Assembly: GCA_016703335.1 (NCBI GenBank)
Contig: JADJCG010000016.1
Span: 1-64,000, forward strand
Length of the DNA: 64,000 nt
DNA from: Caulobacteraceae bacterium
Lineage (GTDB): Bacteria; Pseudomonadota; Alphaproteobacteria; Caulobacterales; Aquidulcibacteraceae
Direction: 5' to 3'
The notes beneath the pieces were generated by a model that searched no databases, was not told the origin of the DNA, and was given only the letters and a program-made list of their open reading frames with translations. Made by a program: the position numbers and the translations under genes. This document shows positions 47,270 to 57,201 of the stretch, in pieces (the first letter of the stretch is position 1; every line of letters starts with the position of its first letter).

Positions 47270-47281
47270 ATTGCACACAAT
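47270..47281. promoter_or_regulatory. GntR-type operator between the GntR gene and the M28-like gene
   Basis: ATTGCACACAAT, which on the other strand reads ATTGTGTGCAAT. It differs from the palindrome at 46450 only in the two central positions. It lies 33 bases before the GntR start and 9 bases before the M28-like start, so it could control both. Confidence 0.55.
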
Positions 47282-47289
47282 TCAGCCAA

Positions 47290-48624
47290 ATGCTCCACCC
47301 CAGCGCGGCCTTGACCAGCGGGCGGGGCCGACACGTCGGGTTTTGCTGGCCGGAACCGGCTTGGCGGCCTGCGCGACGGCCCCGGGCAACGCCGAGGACC
47401 ACGCCGGCGCGGCCCAAGACGATCTGCGGATGTACGAAAGCTTTGGGCTGAAACATGCCGGCGGCGCGGGCGACATCGCTTGCGGCGACTGGCTCCGGAG
47501 CGCGCCTGGCGTCGCTTGGTTTTGCAGTCGAACGTCAGCCCATCGCGGCCGTCGCCATCACCGAGGCCGAACCGCAGCTTCGCGTGGGCAGCGCGCGCGC
47601 GGAGGTCGCTGTTCACTGCCTCGGCGCGCCCGGGACCTACCCGGCCGAAACTCGACCGCTAAGCGTATGGGGCGCGCCGGAGGTCACCGCTCCCGTCCCG
47701 CGAGGCGCAATTGTTGTGGCGCATCTGCCGAGCCAGAGATGGTCTTCGGCGCTTCATCCGATTGTCCGTGAAACGGTCACGCATGCCTTCGACGCCGGCG
47801 CATCCGCCTTGGTGCTGGTCACACACGGCCCCAGCGGCGACTTGATCCATCTGAACCGCACGCGCGAAGCTGGGTCTCAGGACGGACCCATCGCACTGAT
47901 GGCGCCGCGCGACTGGGCGGGGCTTCAGCCGGCGCTGGTGCCGAACCCCACGGGCACAGTATCGCTGAACGCGCGCGCAATCGAACGCCCCGCCTTCAAT
48001 GTCGTCGCGCGCATAGATCGCGGCGCGGCGCGCTGGCTTGTCGTTTCAACGCCGCGCTCGGGATGGGGTCCGTGCGTTGGAGAGCGCGGACCAGGAATCG
48101 CGGCGTTCCTGGAATTGGCGCGGTGGGCGCCCCAACGTTTTCCGCGCTTCAATTTGGCCTTCGTCTGCACCAGTTCGCATGAGTTCGAAAACGCGGGCGG
48201 CGCAGCGTTTTTGGAAAGCGGCGCGCCAACGCCGGACTCGACGGCGCTCTGGTTACACCTTGGCGCCGGATTTGCCGCGCGCGATTGGCACGAAGTAGGC
48301 AGGCGTTTGTTGCCTCTGCCAGCGCCGACCCACAACGCTTTTTTGGTAGCCACCGCGCCCTTCGTGGAACAAGCACGCGCGGCGTTCAGCGGCGTCGCCG
48401 GTCTTGAGGCGGCCTACGAGGCGAGCCAGGGCGCGGCCGGCGAGCTGCAGAATGTCATCACCGCCGGCTATGGCGCTGTGATCGGCATGTTCGGCGCCCA
48501 CCGCTTTCATCACACCGCGCAAGACGATCTGCGCTGCGTCGATCCGGTCCATTCCATCGATGCGATAACCCGACTCAAACGCCTGCTCGAAGCGTCGATC
48601 CCAGCAGATCGCCGACCGAGCTAA
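47290..48624 (+). CDS. M28-family-like exported protein lacking the usual zinc ligands, two frameshifts
   Basis: About 440 residues. The N-terminus shows a Tat-like TRRVLLAGTGLAACATAP (after a shift near 47330), then the family-typical AGDIACGDWLR and, after a shift near 47500, RLASLGFAVERQPIAAV. The peptidase-like domain keeps GIAAFLELARWAP and FVCTSSHEFENAGG. However, the usual H-x-D at the first zinc site is replaced by TPRSGWGPC, and the Glu-Glu pair region reads SSHEFE. It is thus probably not a zinc peptidase, or it uses another mechanism. Divergent from the GntR gene. Confidence 0.7.
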
Positions 48625-49131
48625 CTGTCTCCAAGAACGCATGGTGACCGCGCCGATCGCGCGTGCTCCCCCGCGAGGGGAGATGTCACGCGGCGCGTGC
48701 ATGTCGCCAACGCGAGAGGGAGTTTTTCAACACTATCGCCCCGAAGCTGACGTGTCCGACAGTGTGGCCGCCGTTCTGACATCGCTTGCGACACCCTTTC
48801 CAACCCGCCCCTCCGGAGTTAAAAGAAGATCAGCGTGTTGTTGGCTGCGGATGCACCATTTTCGCCCGCATATCACTCGAACCCAAGCCACTTTTGAGTC
48901 CGTCGGTATCAACCCCGGTATGAGTCGCTCGCCCATTTGGGGAGTTCGATTTGGGTTCAATTGGATACAGCAGGCCGTTAAGTTATCTTCCGTCCCCTCC
49001 ACTTCTGAGCAATTAGCGATCAACGTCGGTTTTCGAGCGGTTTCGCGACGGTGAGTCATACGGCGCATAGGGCAGGAAATCGCCGACAGCGGTCACTCGA
49101 CTTGCGCAGCGGGCGTGCGCCGCAGCTCGGC
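48625..49131. other. Intergenic stretch without a recognised gene
   Basis: About 500 bases with only unconvincing frames on both strands (one of 111 codons on the minus strand, 48733-49068, has mixed composition and no initiation site). I see an 8-bp inverted repeat GAACCCAA (48879-48886) / TTGGGTTC (48951-48958) and nothing else of note. Confidence 0.4.
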
Positions 49132-49161
49132 TTGACATAGTTTGATATCGAACCATATGCT
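49132..49161 (+). promoter_or_regulatory. Promoter with MarR-type operator for the nitroreductase-like gene
   Basis: TTGACA (49132-49137) and TATGCT (49156-49161) are 18 bases apart. Between them lies GTTTGATATCGAAC (49140-49153), a palindrome with one mismatch pair. A repressor bound there would block RNA polymerase. The MarR gene at 50325, in the same operon, is the natural candidate. Confidence 0.5.
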
Positions 49162-49190
49162 TCGGCCTCGAACTATTACGAGGTTCTCGC

Positions 49191-50328
49191 ATGACCACCC
49201 GCCGTCACGTTCTCGCTCTGCTTGCATCCACGCCGTTCGCCGCCGCCTGCACGCCGTCGGGTCTGCCCAATCCAGTTTCGGCGTGGCGCGCGCCCGGCGC
49301 AGGGGAGACCGATCCGCGCCGCTTTTGCCTAGCGCACGCGATACTCGCGCCTAACCCGCACAATCGCCAACCCTGGCTGATCGACCTCGTAGGCAGTGAA
49401 GAATTGGTGTTCCGAGCGGATACGGAGCGGCTGCTGCCCGCCACTGACCCGCTCAATCGGCAGATCGTGCTGGGGTGCGGCGCTTTCCTTGAGGTGTTCG
49501 ATTTAGCGGCGCGATCGCTTGGCCGTCGCGCCGAGATCACGCTGTGGCCTGAAGGCGAGCCGGATGTGCGGCTCGATGATCGAGTTGTCGCGCACATCAA
49601 GCTTGTCAGCGAAGAGGTCGAGGCCGACCCGCTGTTTGAACACATCACTGTGCGGCGCACCAATCGCGATCCTTACGAGGCGCGCGCGGTTGAAGGCGCG
49701 GCGCTGACAGAGTTAGGCGAGGCAGCGCTGCGTCCAAGTCGTGCGAGTAACCTATCAGTCCATTCGGTTGAAGGCGAGCGCTTCGCGACGACCTCCGCCG
49801 GCTGGCCTGGGATGCGTTCGAGGCGGAGATAAAGACCCCACGGCTTATCAGGAGAGCGTCGACCTCATGCGCATCGGGGCGCGCCAAATCGCCGAGCATC
49901 GCGACGGACTGGTCATGGATGGACCGATGATCGAATTTGCTCACGCAGTGGGCCTCCTCAATCATAGCGTCCTCGCCGACATCGAGCACCCGCTGGTGAA
50001 GCAGGGCTATGAGGCATTCCGTCCGCTCGCGCTCGAAGCGCCCGCCTTCATTTGGATCAATTCGACGGACAATACCCGCACGACCCAGATCGAAGCCGGG
50101 CGCGCCTATGCGCGGCTCAATCTCGCTGCAACGCGTGCGGGCCTTGCGATGCATCCGTGGAGCCAGGCGCTGCAGGAATATCCTGAAATGGCCGCCTTCC
50201 ATGCGCGCGCCGAGGAGCTCATGAGCGCGCCGAGCGAGGCGCGAGTGCAGATGTTTGTGCGCGTGGGTTACGGGCGCCAGACCGGCCCCGCGCCGCGCCG
50301 GGGGCTTAGCGATCACATCCGCGCATGA
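49191..50328 (+). CDS. Exported nitroreductase-like protein (Acg/Tat type), frameshifted near 49820
   Basis: About 375 residues. The start TTRRHVLALLASTPFAAAC is a Tat- or lipoprotein-type signal. The nitroreductase-like domain has AHAILAPNPHNRQPWLIDL near residue 45, NRQIVLGCGAFLEVF and ITVRRTNRDPYEARAV, as in twin-arginine nitroreductase relatives that bind FMN. After two shifts near 49820 it continues AYQESVDLMRIG and ends RVGYGRQTGPAPRRGLSDHIRA. The substrate is unknown. The stop overlaps the start of the MarR gene. Confidence 0.78.
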
Positions 50329-50778
50329 GACATCCCGCCGAGGATACCAACGCCGCGTTTCAAACTTCAATGAAATCGCCATAATAGCACAGCTGTCAGG
50401 TGCGGCGTTCGAACGCGTGCTGCCTGAAGGACTTTCTCTTGCGGGCTTTGGCGTGCTCAACCATTTTATTCGGCTCAAGCGCGATGCTGAGAGACCGACG
50501 CAGCTGGCGCGCAATTTTCAGGTCGCAAAGAGCGCGATGACCAACACGCTGCAACGGCTCGAAAGCGCGGGCTACATTACGCTCGAACCGGACCCAGAGG
50601 ACGGCCGCGGCAAGATCGCCCGCATCACGCCTTCTGGCCGCGCCGCACGCGACGCAAGCATCGCGCGGCTTCAGCCCGTGATGGCGGAATTCTCGCCATG
50701 TTTCCTGCGAGCGACTTCAAACGTGTGCTTCCCGCGCTCTCGCGGCTTCGCCTAGCGCTCGACACCGCGAGGGATTGA
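50325..50778 (+). CDS. MarR-family transcriptional regulator, two frameshifts
   Basis: About 150 residues. ATG 50325 overlaps the previous stop (ATGA). The frame shifts near 50365, after which GFGVLNHFIRL, PTQLARNFQVAKSAMTNTLQRLESAGYI and DGRGKIARITPSGRAARD give the MarR winged helix and wing. A second shift near 50690 restores the C-terminal helix FPASDFKRVLPALSRLRLAL. It probably represses the nitroreductase-MarR operon from the palindrome at 49140. In 50779-50994 I see nothing. Confidence 0.8.
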
Positions 50779-50994
50779 CGCCTGACACCGCGCGGCTCAA
50801 CTGTCCAAATGGGCCAACGCGCAACGAAGTGTCGATTTCACTGAGCAGCCGGCGCGATACAATCGCGACGCTGGCGCCATTCCCGCGGCAGCGGCGCGAT
50901 CTCGCCGGAAGTAGTCATTCGGAACGTGCTGCCGAGCTCGCCGGCTATGATTCGTCGTTGCGAGTTTCTCCGACAGCGCCGATCATTTGGTCCG

Positions 50995-51864
50995 CTAAGG
51001 CAGCTCCGCGAGAAAGCCGCAGATCGCGCGCCACGCTTCAGGCTCTGTCAGCAACGGCGCGTGGCCGACATTGGCAATTTCCGCAACTCGGATAGTGCGG
51101 ACTTTGGCGTGCAGTTTGGAAGCCGTCTCACGGCTAAGGATGTCGGAATTCGCACCACGCAATAGGAGTGCCGGACGCCCCTTGGCCAAGCGTGTGAACA
51201 GCCTCCATGCCAGCGCTGGCGGCACGGTAAGGAGCCCGGCTTTGATAGGTACCGCAATCGCCGGATCGTAGTTGAGCATCGGACGGCCGTTCGCATCTTC
51301 ACGGAAAGTGCGGCGAGCAAAATCTGCCCAGGCACTGTCATCGAGATCGGGATGCGCGTCGCTGTTCAGAGCGCGCGCATACGCCGCCGCATCGGCCCAG
51401 CTCTCGATCTGAACGGGTTTGCCGGCGTATCCCGCAATGCGGGCAAGTCCTTCAGGCGACGCAACCGGGCCAACATCGTTGAGGATCGCGCCGGCGATTG
51501 CGCTTCGACGTCGCGCTGCAAGGGCCACAGTTATCACGCCCCCCATCGAGGTGCCGATGAAAATCGCCTTGGCGATGCCTAGCGCATCGAGCCATGCCAG
51601 CACATCGTCCGCGTACACTTGAGGTACGTAATTCATCGGCTGCGGGTCGTAAGCTGAAAGTCCGCGGCCGCGCATGTCAGGCGCTAACACTCGCCGACCG
51701 CCGCTGCTCAGACGGACCGCGATCTCCGCAAAATCTGCGGAGTTACGGGTGAGGCCATGCAGGCACAGAACAGGCAGGCGCGCGGGCCCGGATGCGGCGG
51801 CATAGTCGCGAGCGTAGAGCTGCAGCTTGTCGCGCGTGAGATGCTGCTCGGCGAAGCCGGTCAT
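50995..51864 (-). CDS. Alpha/beta hydrolase
   Basis: A 289-residue cytoplasmic hydrolase. The oxyanion motif LCLHGLTRNSADF, the nucleophile elbow IGTSMGGVI (Ser near residue 106), the acid in RGANSDILSRE and the catalytic His in VGHAPLLTEPEA are all present, so it should be active. Relatives include esterases and enol-lactone or C-C hydrolases. Its ATG directly follows the stop of the MFS gene with no gap, so the two are an operon. Confidence 0.88.
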   Translation of the reverse strand: MTGFAEQHLTRDKLQLYARDYAAASGPARLPVLCLHGLTRNSADFAEIAVRLSSGGRRVLAPDMRGRGLSAYDPQPMNYVPQVYADDVLAWLDALGIAKAIFIGTSMGGVITVALAARRRSAIAGAILNDVGPVASPEGLARIAGYAGKPVQIESWADAAAYARALNSDAHPDLDDSAWADFARRTFREDANGRPMLNYDPAIAVPIKAGLLTVPPALAWRLFTRLAKGRPALLLRGANSDILSRETASKLHAKVRTIRVAEIANVGHAPLLTEPEAWRAICGFLAELP

Positions 51865-53155
51865 TCACACTTCCCAGTCACGCGCGATCCGCCGTGAGGC
51901 CAGTGCATAGGACGCCGCGCTCAACACATAGAAACCGGCCCCGGCGATCAGAGCGTAGCGCAACGATTCTTCGGCAAATCGCAACAGCAGAGCGTCGGAA
52001 ATAAAGCCGAGGATAAACGAGCCCAGCCCTAATCCGATAATATTGTTGATCAACAGGAAGATTGCGGAGCTTGTCGTGCGCATTGAAGGCGGCGAGACAT
52101 GCTGGATTGCCGTGAGGATGGGGCCGTACCCCATCGAGCCTAGCGCAGTTGGGACCACCAACAGTGCTGCCGAAAGCGGAGCCGAGCCAACGGTCACAGC
52201 GGCAATGTAGAATGGCAGAGAGAAGAGCAGCGCACAGATCGGGACGAGAACGTAGCTGGTCGGACGCGTCGGACCGAACTTGTCGGTGATCCATGCTCCC
52301 GCCCAGGCGCCGCCGACCCCGCCGACGAGAATGACGCCGGCATAGATCATTGAGACAAGCCCAGAACCAAATCGAACGAGCGCACGTAGAAAGAGGGAAT
52401 CCAGAACGAAATGCCGTAGCTGGCCGTGGCTGCGAGGGACGAGCCAAGCGAAATCAACCAAAACGAGGGCTTGCCCTTGAGAATACGCGCAGTGCTTCAC
52501 CGAAACGCGGTGGGTTAGCGGGAACGTTTACATCAAACCCGCCTCGCACCGGCTCGCGCACTAGAGCTTTGAACACCGGCGCTATGATGATGCCAGCGAC
52601 GCCCATGGCGATGAAGGCGACGCGCCAGTCGAATGTGGTGGCGATGAAACCGCCGAAGGCCAGACCGAGCGCGCTGCCGATCGGAATACCAAAAGAATAA
52701 AAGCCCAGCGCACGCGCGCGCTGATGCGGCGGAAAATAATCCGAAATCAATGAATAGGAGGGCGCGACGCCGCCGGCCTCGCCGACGCCGACACAAAGCC
52801 GCGCTGCGAACAATTGCGCGAAATTAGTGGCGAAGCCGCAAAGCGCCGTGAAGCCGCTCCACACCGTAATCGCGATGGTGACGATCCACGTGCGGCTATG
52901 CCGATCTGCGAACCAGGCGATCGGCACGCCGAGTGTAGCGTAGAAGAGGGCAAACGCCGTGCCGCCCAGCAGGCCAAGCTGCGTGTCTGAGAGGCCGAGG
53001 TCGAGCTTGATCGGCATCGCCATCACGCCCAGTAGCACGCGATCTGCGAAATTGAAGATGTAGACCAGCAGCAACAACGAGAGCGCCAGATAGGGATTGG
53101 CCTTGATCTGCCCCGCTGCCATCTCAGATCCTGTCACCGAATTATCGCTCAACAT
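51865..53155 (-). CDS. MFS transporter (spinster-like), frameshifted near 52480 and 52380
   Basis: About 430 residues, twelve helices. The first half is intact: YIFNFADRVLLGVMAMPIK, GVPIAWFADRHSRTW and GVGEAGGVAPSYSLISDYFP are typical of the spinster-like group common next to TonB receptors. A break near 52480 leads into WLISLGSSLAATASYGISFW, another near 52380 into GSGLVSMIYAGVILVGGVGG and the C-terminal half. It probably moves a lipid-like or organic acid compound across the inner membrane. Operon with the alpha/beta hydrolase. Confidence 0.85.
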
Positions 53156-53279
53156 TTAGAGCCGATACTCTGACGAGAACCGCGTGGGATGGTCATCGAG
53201 CATGTCTTCCCCGCCTGTGATGTTGTCGGAGCCGGTGAGCGAATGAAGGTTGTGCGGAAGCCGCCGCGCTGTCAACAAT

Positions 53280-53297
53280 GTTCAGCGTTTGATGAGG
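53280..53297. promoter_or_regulatory. TetR-regulon operator, site 1 (carboxylesterase/MFS)
   Basis: GTTCAGCGTTTGATGAGG. Each half matches the consensus half-site GTTCAkCAA in 7 of 9 positions. It lies just before the carboxylesterase start and could also serve the divergent MFS operon. Confidence 0.45.
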
Positions 53298-53304
53298 ATC
53301 GTTC

Positions 53305-54882
53305 ATGGCCGATAAAACGGTGCCGCCTCCCCCGGCGCACCATCACTGGATGGATCGCGATGGCGCTTGCTGCGGTGTCGATGGGGTGCGCTTCGGCGAC
53401 CGCGCCAACGGACGCGGAGCGACCGATCGTGCGCGCAGACACGGGAGCGCTGCGCGGTGTGGATCTAGGCGACCTCGAAGTTTATCGCGGTATTCCTTAC
53501 GCGGCACCGCCGGTCGGGGCGCTGCGGTGGCGCGCGCCTCAGCAGATCGCTGAATGGGAAGGTGTTCGCGACGCAGTGACAGCGGGGTCAGCGTGTCCCC
53601 AGCCGCCTGCGCCGCAATACGGCGAGGTTGGCCCGACAAGTGAAGATTGCCTTTACCTCGACGTCTGGCGGCCCGCTGGCGCGGAGGTGTCTGGCGACTT
53701 GCCGGTCATGGTGTGGGTCCACGGCGGCGCGTTCGTCATAGGCTCAGGCTCGTTGCCGCTCTACGACGGTGCCGCCCTCGTTCGACGCGGCGTCATCGTT
53801 GTATCGATCAACTATCGGCTCGGCCGGCTTGGTTTTCTGGCGCATCCCGCACTGTCCGCCGAGCAAGGCGGCGCATCGGGCAATTACGGATTGCTCGATC
53901 AGATCGCGGCGCTGCGCTGGGTCGAGCGCAACATCGCCGCCTTTGGCGGCGATCCTGACAATGTCACCGTGTTCGGCGAATCCTCCGGTGGGTTGTCGAT
54001 CCTTGCGCTCATGACGTCGCCGACTGCGGAGGGCTTATTCGACAAAGCGATCGTACAATCAGGCGCGGGCCTAGCGGTTTTCCAATCTCTGCGAACAGGC
54101 CGTTTTCGGCCGAAGCGATGGGATCGGCATGGGCGCGTACGCGCGGGCTTTCTGAAGCCACGCCTGCGGCCCTGCGCGCTCTGACAGCCGATCAAGTGCT
54201 TGAGGGGCAAACGATCGTAGGTCCGATCGTCGACGGCGGCGTGCTGCAGAGAAGTCCGGGAGACGCCTTCAGGCGGGGCGAGCAAGCGCGGATTCCACTG
54301 ATTGTCGGCGCCAATTCCTATGAGGCCAGCCTTGGCTTTCTCACCGAAGCCTTTGCACGAGGCGCCGTGGCCGATGCCTACGACACGTTGCTCGCCAAAT
54401 ACGCCCAGCGCGAACCTGTCGAACAGGCTCGGCTTACCCTCATCGGAGAATTGTTCGGCGTTCAGCCCGCGCGCTTCATTGCGCAAGAGCACAGCCGAAC
54501 AGGCGCAGCTAGCTTCCTCTATTATTTCGACCACGTCCGCGCCTCACAGCGAGGTTCAAGCCATGGAGCGCCGCACGGGGGCGAGTTGCCGTATGTGTTC
54601 GGAACGCCGGCGCACTTCTTCACCGAGTGGCCGGGCCAAGCGTCATCGGAATTGGATGAGCGTGATCGGCGGGTGTCGGACACTATCATTGATTACTGGA
54701 CAGCGTTCGCGCGAAGCGGCGATCCCAATTACGATCGCGCGCCGGCTTGGCAAGCCGTGCAGCCGGCAGACGTACGCACGTTGCGTCTCGGTGAAGAGAT
54801 CGAGATGGTTGGGTTTGATGGTCTGGCCGATGAGACGGAAGTGGCAGCCGTCGCGGCATCGACACGAGGATGGGGCCCTTAA
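53305..54882 (+). CDS. Type-B carboxylesterase, exported, frameshifted near 54095
   Basis: About 525 residues. The signal (ITGWIAMALAAVSMGC) ends in a lipobox. The start is uncertain: ATG 53305 has GAGG upstream but needs one extra C removed near 53330 to reach the signal frame. The catalytic domain has VYRGIPYAAPPVGALRW, SEDCLYLDVW, the nucleophile elbow GESSGG, the acid in GANSYEA and the His in HGGELPYVF. One break lies near 54095. It cleaves carboxylic esters in the periplasm. The site-1 operator lies just upstream. Convergent with the TonB receptor gene. Confidence 0.88.
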
Positions 54883-54906
54883 GAGGCCCTACCCCGTCTT
54901 GTTCGA

Positions 54907-57060
54907 TCAGAACGCCCTGAAAACGCGCACGCCCACTTGCCGTGGCGCTCCGACAACCCGCAATCCGCTCAGTTTCGCGGCGACGTAGTGTTCGTCCGTC
55001 AAGTTCGTGGCGAACGCCGTCAATGTCCAATCGTCGTGCGTGAACGCCACTTGCGCATTGACGAGGGTCAGGTCGTCGAGTTCGTCGGTCGTAGGGATTT
55101 GGTATATATTCACGTAGCGCTCGCCGAGATACGAAACATCGATGCGCGGCGTAATAGTCCCGAATGACGTGTCGAACCGATGCTGTAAGCCGGCGCTCGC
55201 GGTAAACTCTGGGCTGTACGGCAGACGATTCCCAGTGAGGTCGAGGCATTGCGGCGTAGTTGCAGGGCCGCCGGCGGGACACGCGGGCGAAAGCACGGGC
55301 GGTGGATTGCGCGAATCGACCGCGAAGAACCGGCCTAGTTCGCTATCGCCATATGCCGCGGCTAGGTTGAACGAGGTCGCTCCGAACGTGCCATCAACCT
55401 GGAGCTCAATGCCTTGGCTCGTGGCCTCCGGGGCGTTCAGGATTACTGTCTGGCGCGTATCTACGTCGAATTGAGCAGCTTGATAATTGTCATAGTCGTA
55501 GTGATAGGCGCTCAGCTGCACGTTCACGCGGTCGTCCAACAGGCGGACGCGATAACCCGCCTCGAAGGCAAGGACATCTTCACCCTCGAATGAAGGCGGC
55601 GCCGTGATGCTGGTGTTGAGACCGGCGTTCTTATGCCCCGTGGCGACAAAGGCGTAGAGGAAGTTGTCCTCGTCAAGTTGGTAGGAAAGGCCGAGCTTGC
55701 CAGTCGTGCTGTCGTCATCAGGCAGCGTTGAAGGGCCTGGCGTCGCTCCGAGCGGAAAGCCGAAGAAGAAGACTTCCGTGATAAGGTCCTGCTCTACGAC
55801 GGAATGATTGTAACGCGCGCCCAGTTCGACCTGCAGTCTCGGCGTCAGATCGTAACTCACATGACCGAAGACGGCGGTGTTTTCACGTATGAGCTGCGAT
55901 GTGAGATCGATCAGAACCGGTGGCGCGTCGATAACGAACAGTGGGATGCCCACCGTGCTGCGGGAGTAATAGGCGCCAAGCACGTATTGGAGCGGCCGAT
56001 CGTCAGGCGAGATGATGTTGAATTCTTGCGAAACGATCTCTTCGGTGGCCTCGTACTCGAGCGAGGCTATCGCCAGCGCCGTGCCATCGGAATCGCTGAG
56101 CTGTCGGGTGCGACCGTCCTGGTAGCCGGTGATCGATCGGAAAGCCCAGCCGCTATCGGTCGTGTAGGTCAAATTGCTGGTGGCGCGCAAAAACCGATCG
56201 ACCGCGTAGAGATCGAGATCGGTCTCGACGTCATAAAAATCGTTCGGCGACGCGATCGGGGCGTAGGTGTTCGCGCCCCCGTCATGATAATCGTAATCGA
56301 CTTTGAACACCGCCTCGAAATTGTCGGTGGGCGCCCACAACAGTCCTAGACGTCCGGCAGCACGCTGCAAGCTGGCGTCGACATCCCCCGTGCCGCCATA
56401 GTCAAAGAAACTGTCGCGTTCTTCGCCATCGAACGCGAAGCGGACGGCCAGAGTGTCGCTAATCGGCACATTGAGAGCGAACCGGCCGGCGATTTGATTG
56501 AAGCTCCCCGCTTGGACCTGCCCGTAGCCGCCGAAGCCCGCGAGACTTGGATCGACCGTTTCGATGAAGATCGCTCCTCCGGTCGAGTTCTGACCGGCGA
56601 AGGTACCCTGCGGGCCGCGCAACACCTGCACATTGGCGATGTCGAAATAGGGCTCGGTGTTGGCGAAGTATGAGTTGAAGGTAGCGACGCCGTCCCGGTA
56701 GATCGGCACACCCGCCGCCGACTGTGTTACAACCTCGGTCCGGCCCACGCCTCTGATGTTGACCAGATTGCCTTGGCCGTAAGTGCTGACCGTGAGTGAC
56801 GGTGTATGGAATTGTAGCGCATCGACATCATCGATCTGACGCTCTTCGAGGTCCGTACCGGAGAACACGCTGGCGGACATCGAGGCATTCATCAGATCGA
56901 CGGCGCGCCGCTCGGCGGTGACGACAATTTCTTCGGACTCTCCGCTGGCGGAGGGCGGCGTCTGCGCCAACGCCGTGAATGGCGTCGCCGCCAAAGCGAG
57001 GCCCAAGGCGCTTGCCAGGGCGCGCGGCGACACACGAGACGTGCTTAGGGCAAAGCGCAT
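54907..57060 (-). CDS. TonB-dependent outer-membrane receptor
   Basis: A 717-residue, intact receptor. It has a signal peptide (to TALAQ), a TonB box EEIVVTAERR near residue 45, a plug with VLRGPQGTFAGQNSTGGAI, and a 22-strand barrel that ends NLTDEHYVAA and VGVRVFRAF with terminal Phe. It belongs to the FecA/CirA-like group used in sphingomonads and Caulobacterales for iron complexes and also for plant or lipid compounds. The esterase/ligase context favours an organic ester. The site-2 operator lies 24 bases before its start. Confidence 0.93.
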   Translation of the reverse strand: MRFALSTSRVSPRALASALGLALAATPFTALAQTPPSASGESEEIVVTAERRAVDLMNASMSASVFSGTDLEERQIDDVDALQFHTPSLTVSTYGQGNLVNIRGVGRTEVVTQSAAGVPIYRDGVATFNSYFANTEPYFDIANVQVLRGPQGTFAGQNSTGGAIFIETVDPSLAGFGGYGQVQAGSFNQIAGRFALNVPISDTLAVRFAFDGEERDSFFDYGGTGDVDASLQRAAGRLGLLWAPTDNFEAVFKVDYDYHDGGANTYAPIASPNDFYDVETDLDLYAVDRFLRATSNLTYTTDSGWAFRSITGYQDGRTRQLSDSDGTALAIASLEYEATEEIVSQEFNIISPDDRPLQYVLGAYYSRSTVGIPLFVIDAPPVLIDLTSQLIRENTAVFGHVSYDLTPRLQVELGARYNHSVVEQDLITEVFFFGFPLGATPGPSTLPDDDSTTGKLGLSYQLDEDNFLYAFVATGHKNAGLNTSITAPPSFEGEDVLAFEAGYRVRLLDDRVNVQLSAYHYDYDNYQAAQFDVDTRQTVILNAPEATSQGIELQVDGTFGATSFNLAAAYGDSELGRFFAVDSRNPPPVLSPACPAGGPATTPQCLDLTGNRLPYSPEFTASAGLQHRFDTSFGTITPRIDVSYLGERYVNIYQIPTTDELDDLTLVNAQVAFTHDDWTLTAFATNLTDEHYVAAKLSGLRVVGAPRQVGVRVFRAF

Positions 57061-57083
57061 CGTTAATCCTCCCCGTGCTATAT

Positions 57084-57101
57084 GTTCAGCACTTGCTTAG
57101 T
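57084..57101. promoter_or_regulatory. TetR-regulon operator, site 2 (TonB receptor)
   Basis: GTTCAGCACTTGCTTAGT. The left half matches the half-site in 8 of 9 positions and the right half in 6 of 9. It lies 24 bases upstream of the TonB receptor ATG. Confidence 0.45.
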
Positions 57102-57135
57102 ATCGGTGCAGCAGCCTGCGGCAGGTGTCAGCAAT

Positions 57136-57153
57136 TTTCAACGGTTGCTGAAC
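57136..57153. promoter_or_regulatory. TetR-regulon operator, site 3 (TetR gene)
   Basis: TTTCAACGGTTGCTGAAC. The right half is a full match and the left half matches 5 of 9. It lies 49 bases before the TetR GTG and fits autoregulation. Confidence 0.5.
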
Positions 57154-57201
57154 ATGATAGATGCGTTCCATGGTGCGCGTACAACAGCGCCGGAGCTTAA
57201 C

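Noticed and set aside
48733..49068. A 111-codon minus-strand frame between the M28-like and nitroreductase genes
   Set aside because: No start signal, no recognisable motif and uneven composition; not reported as a gene.
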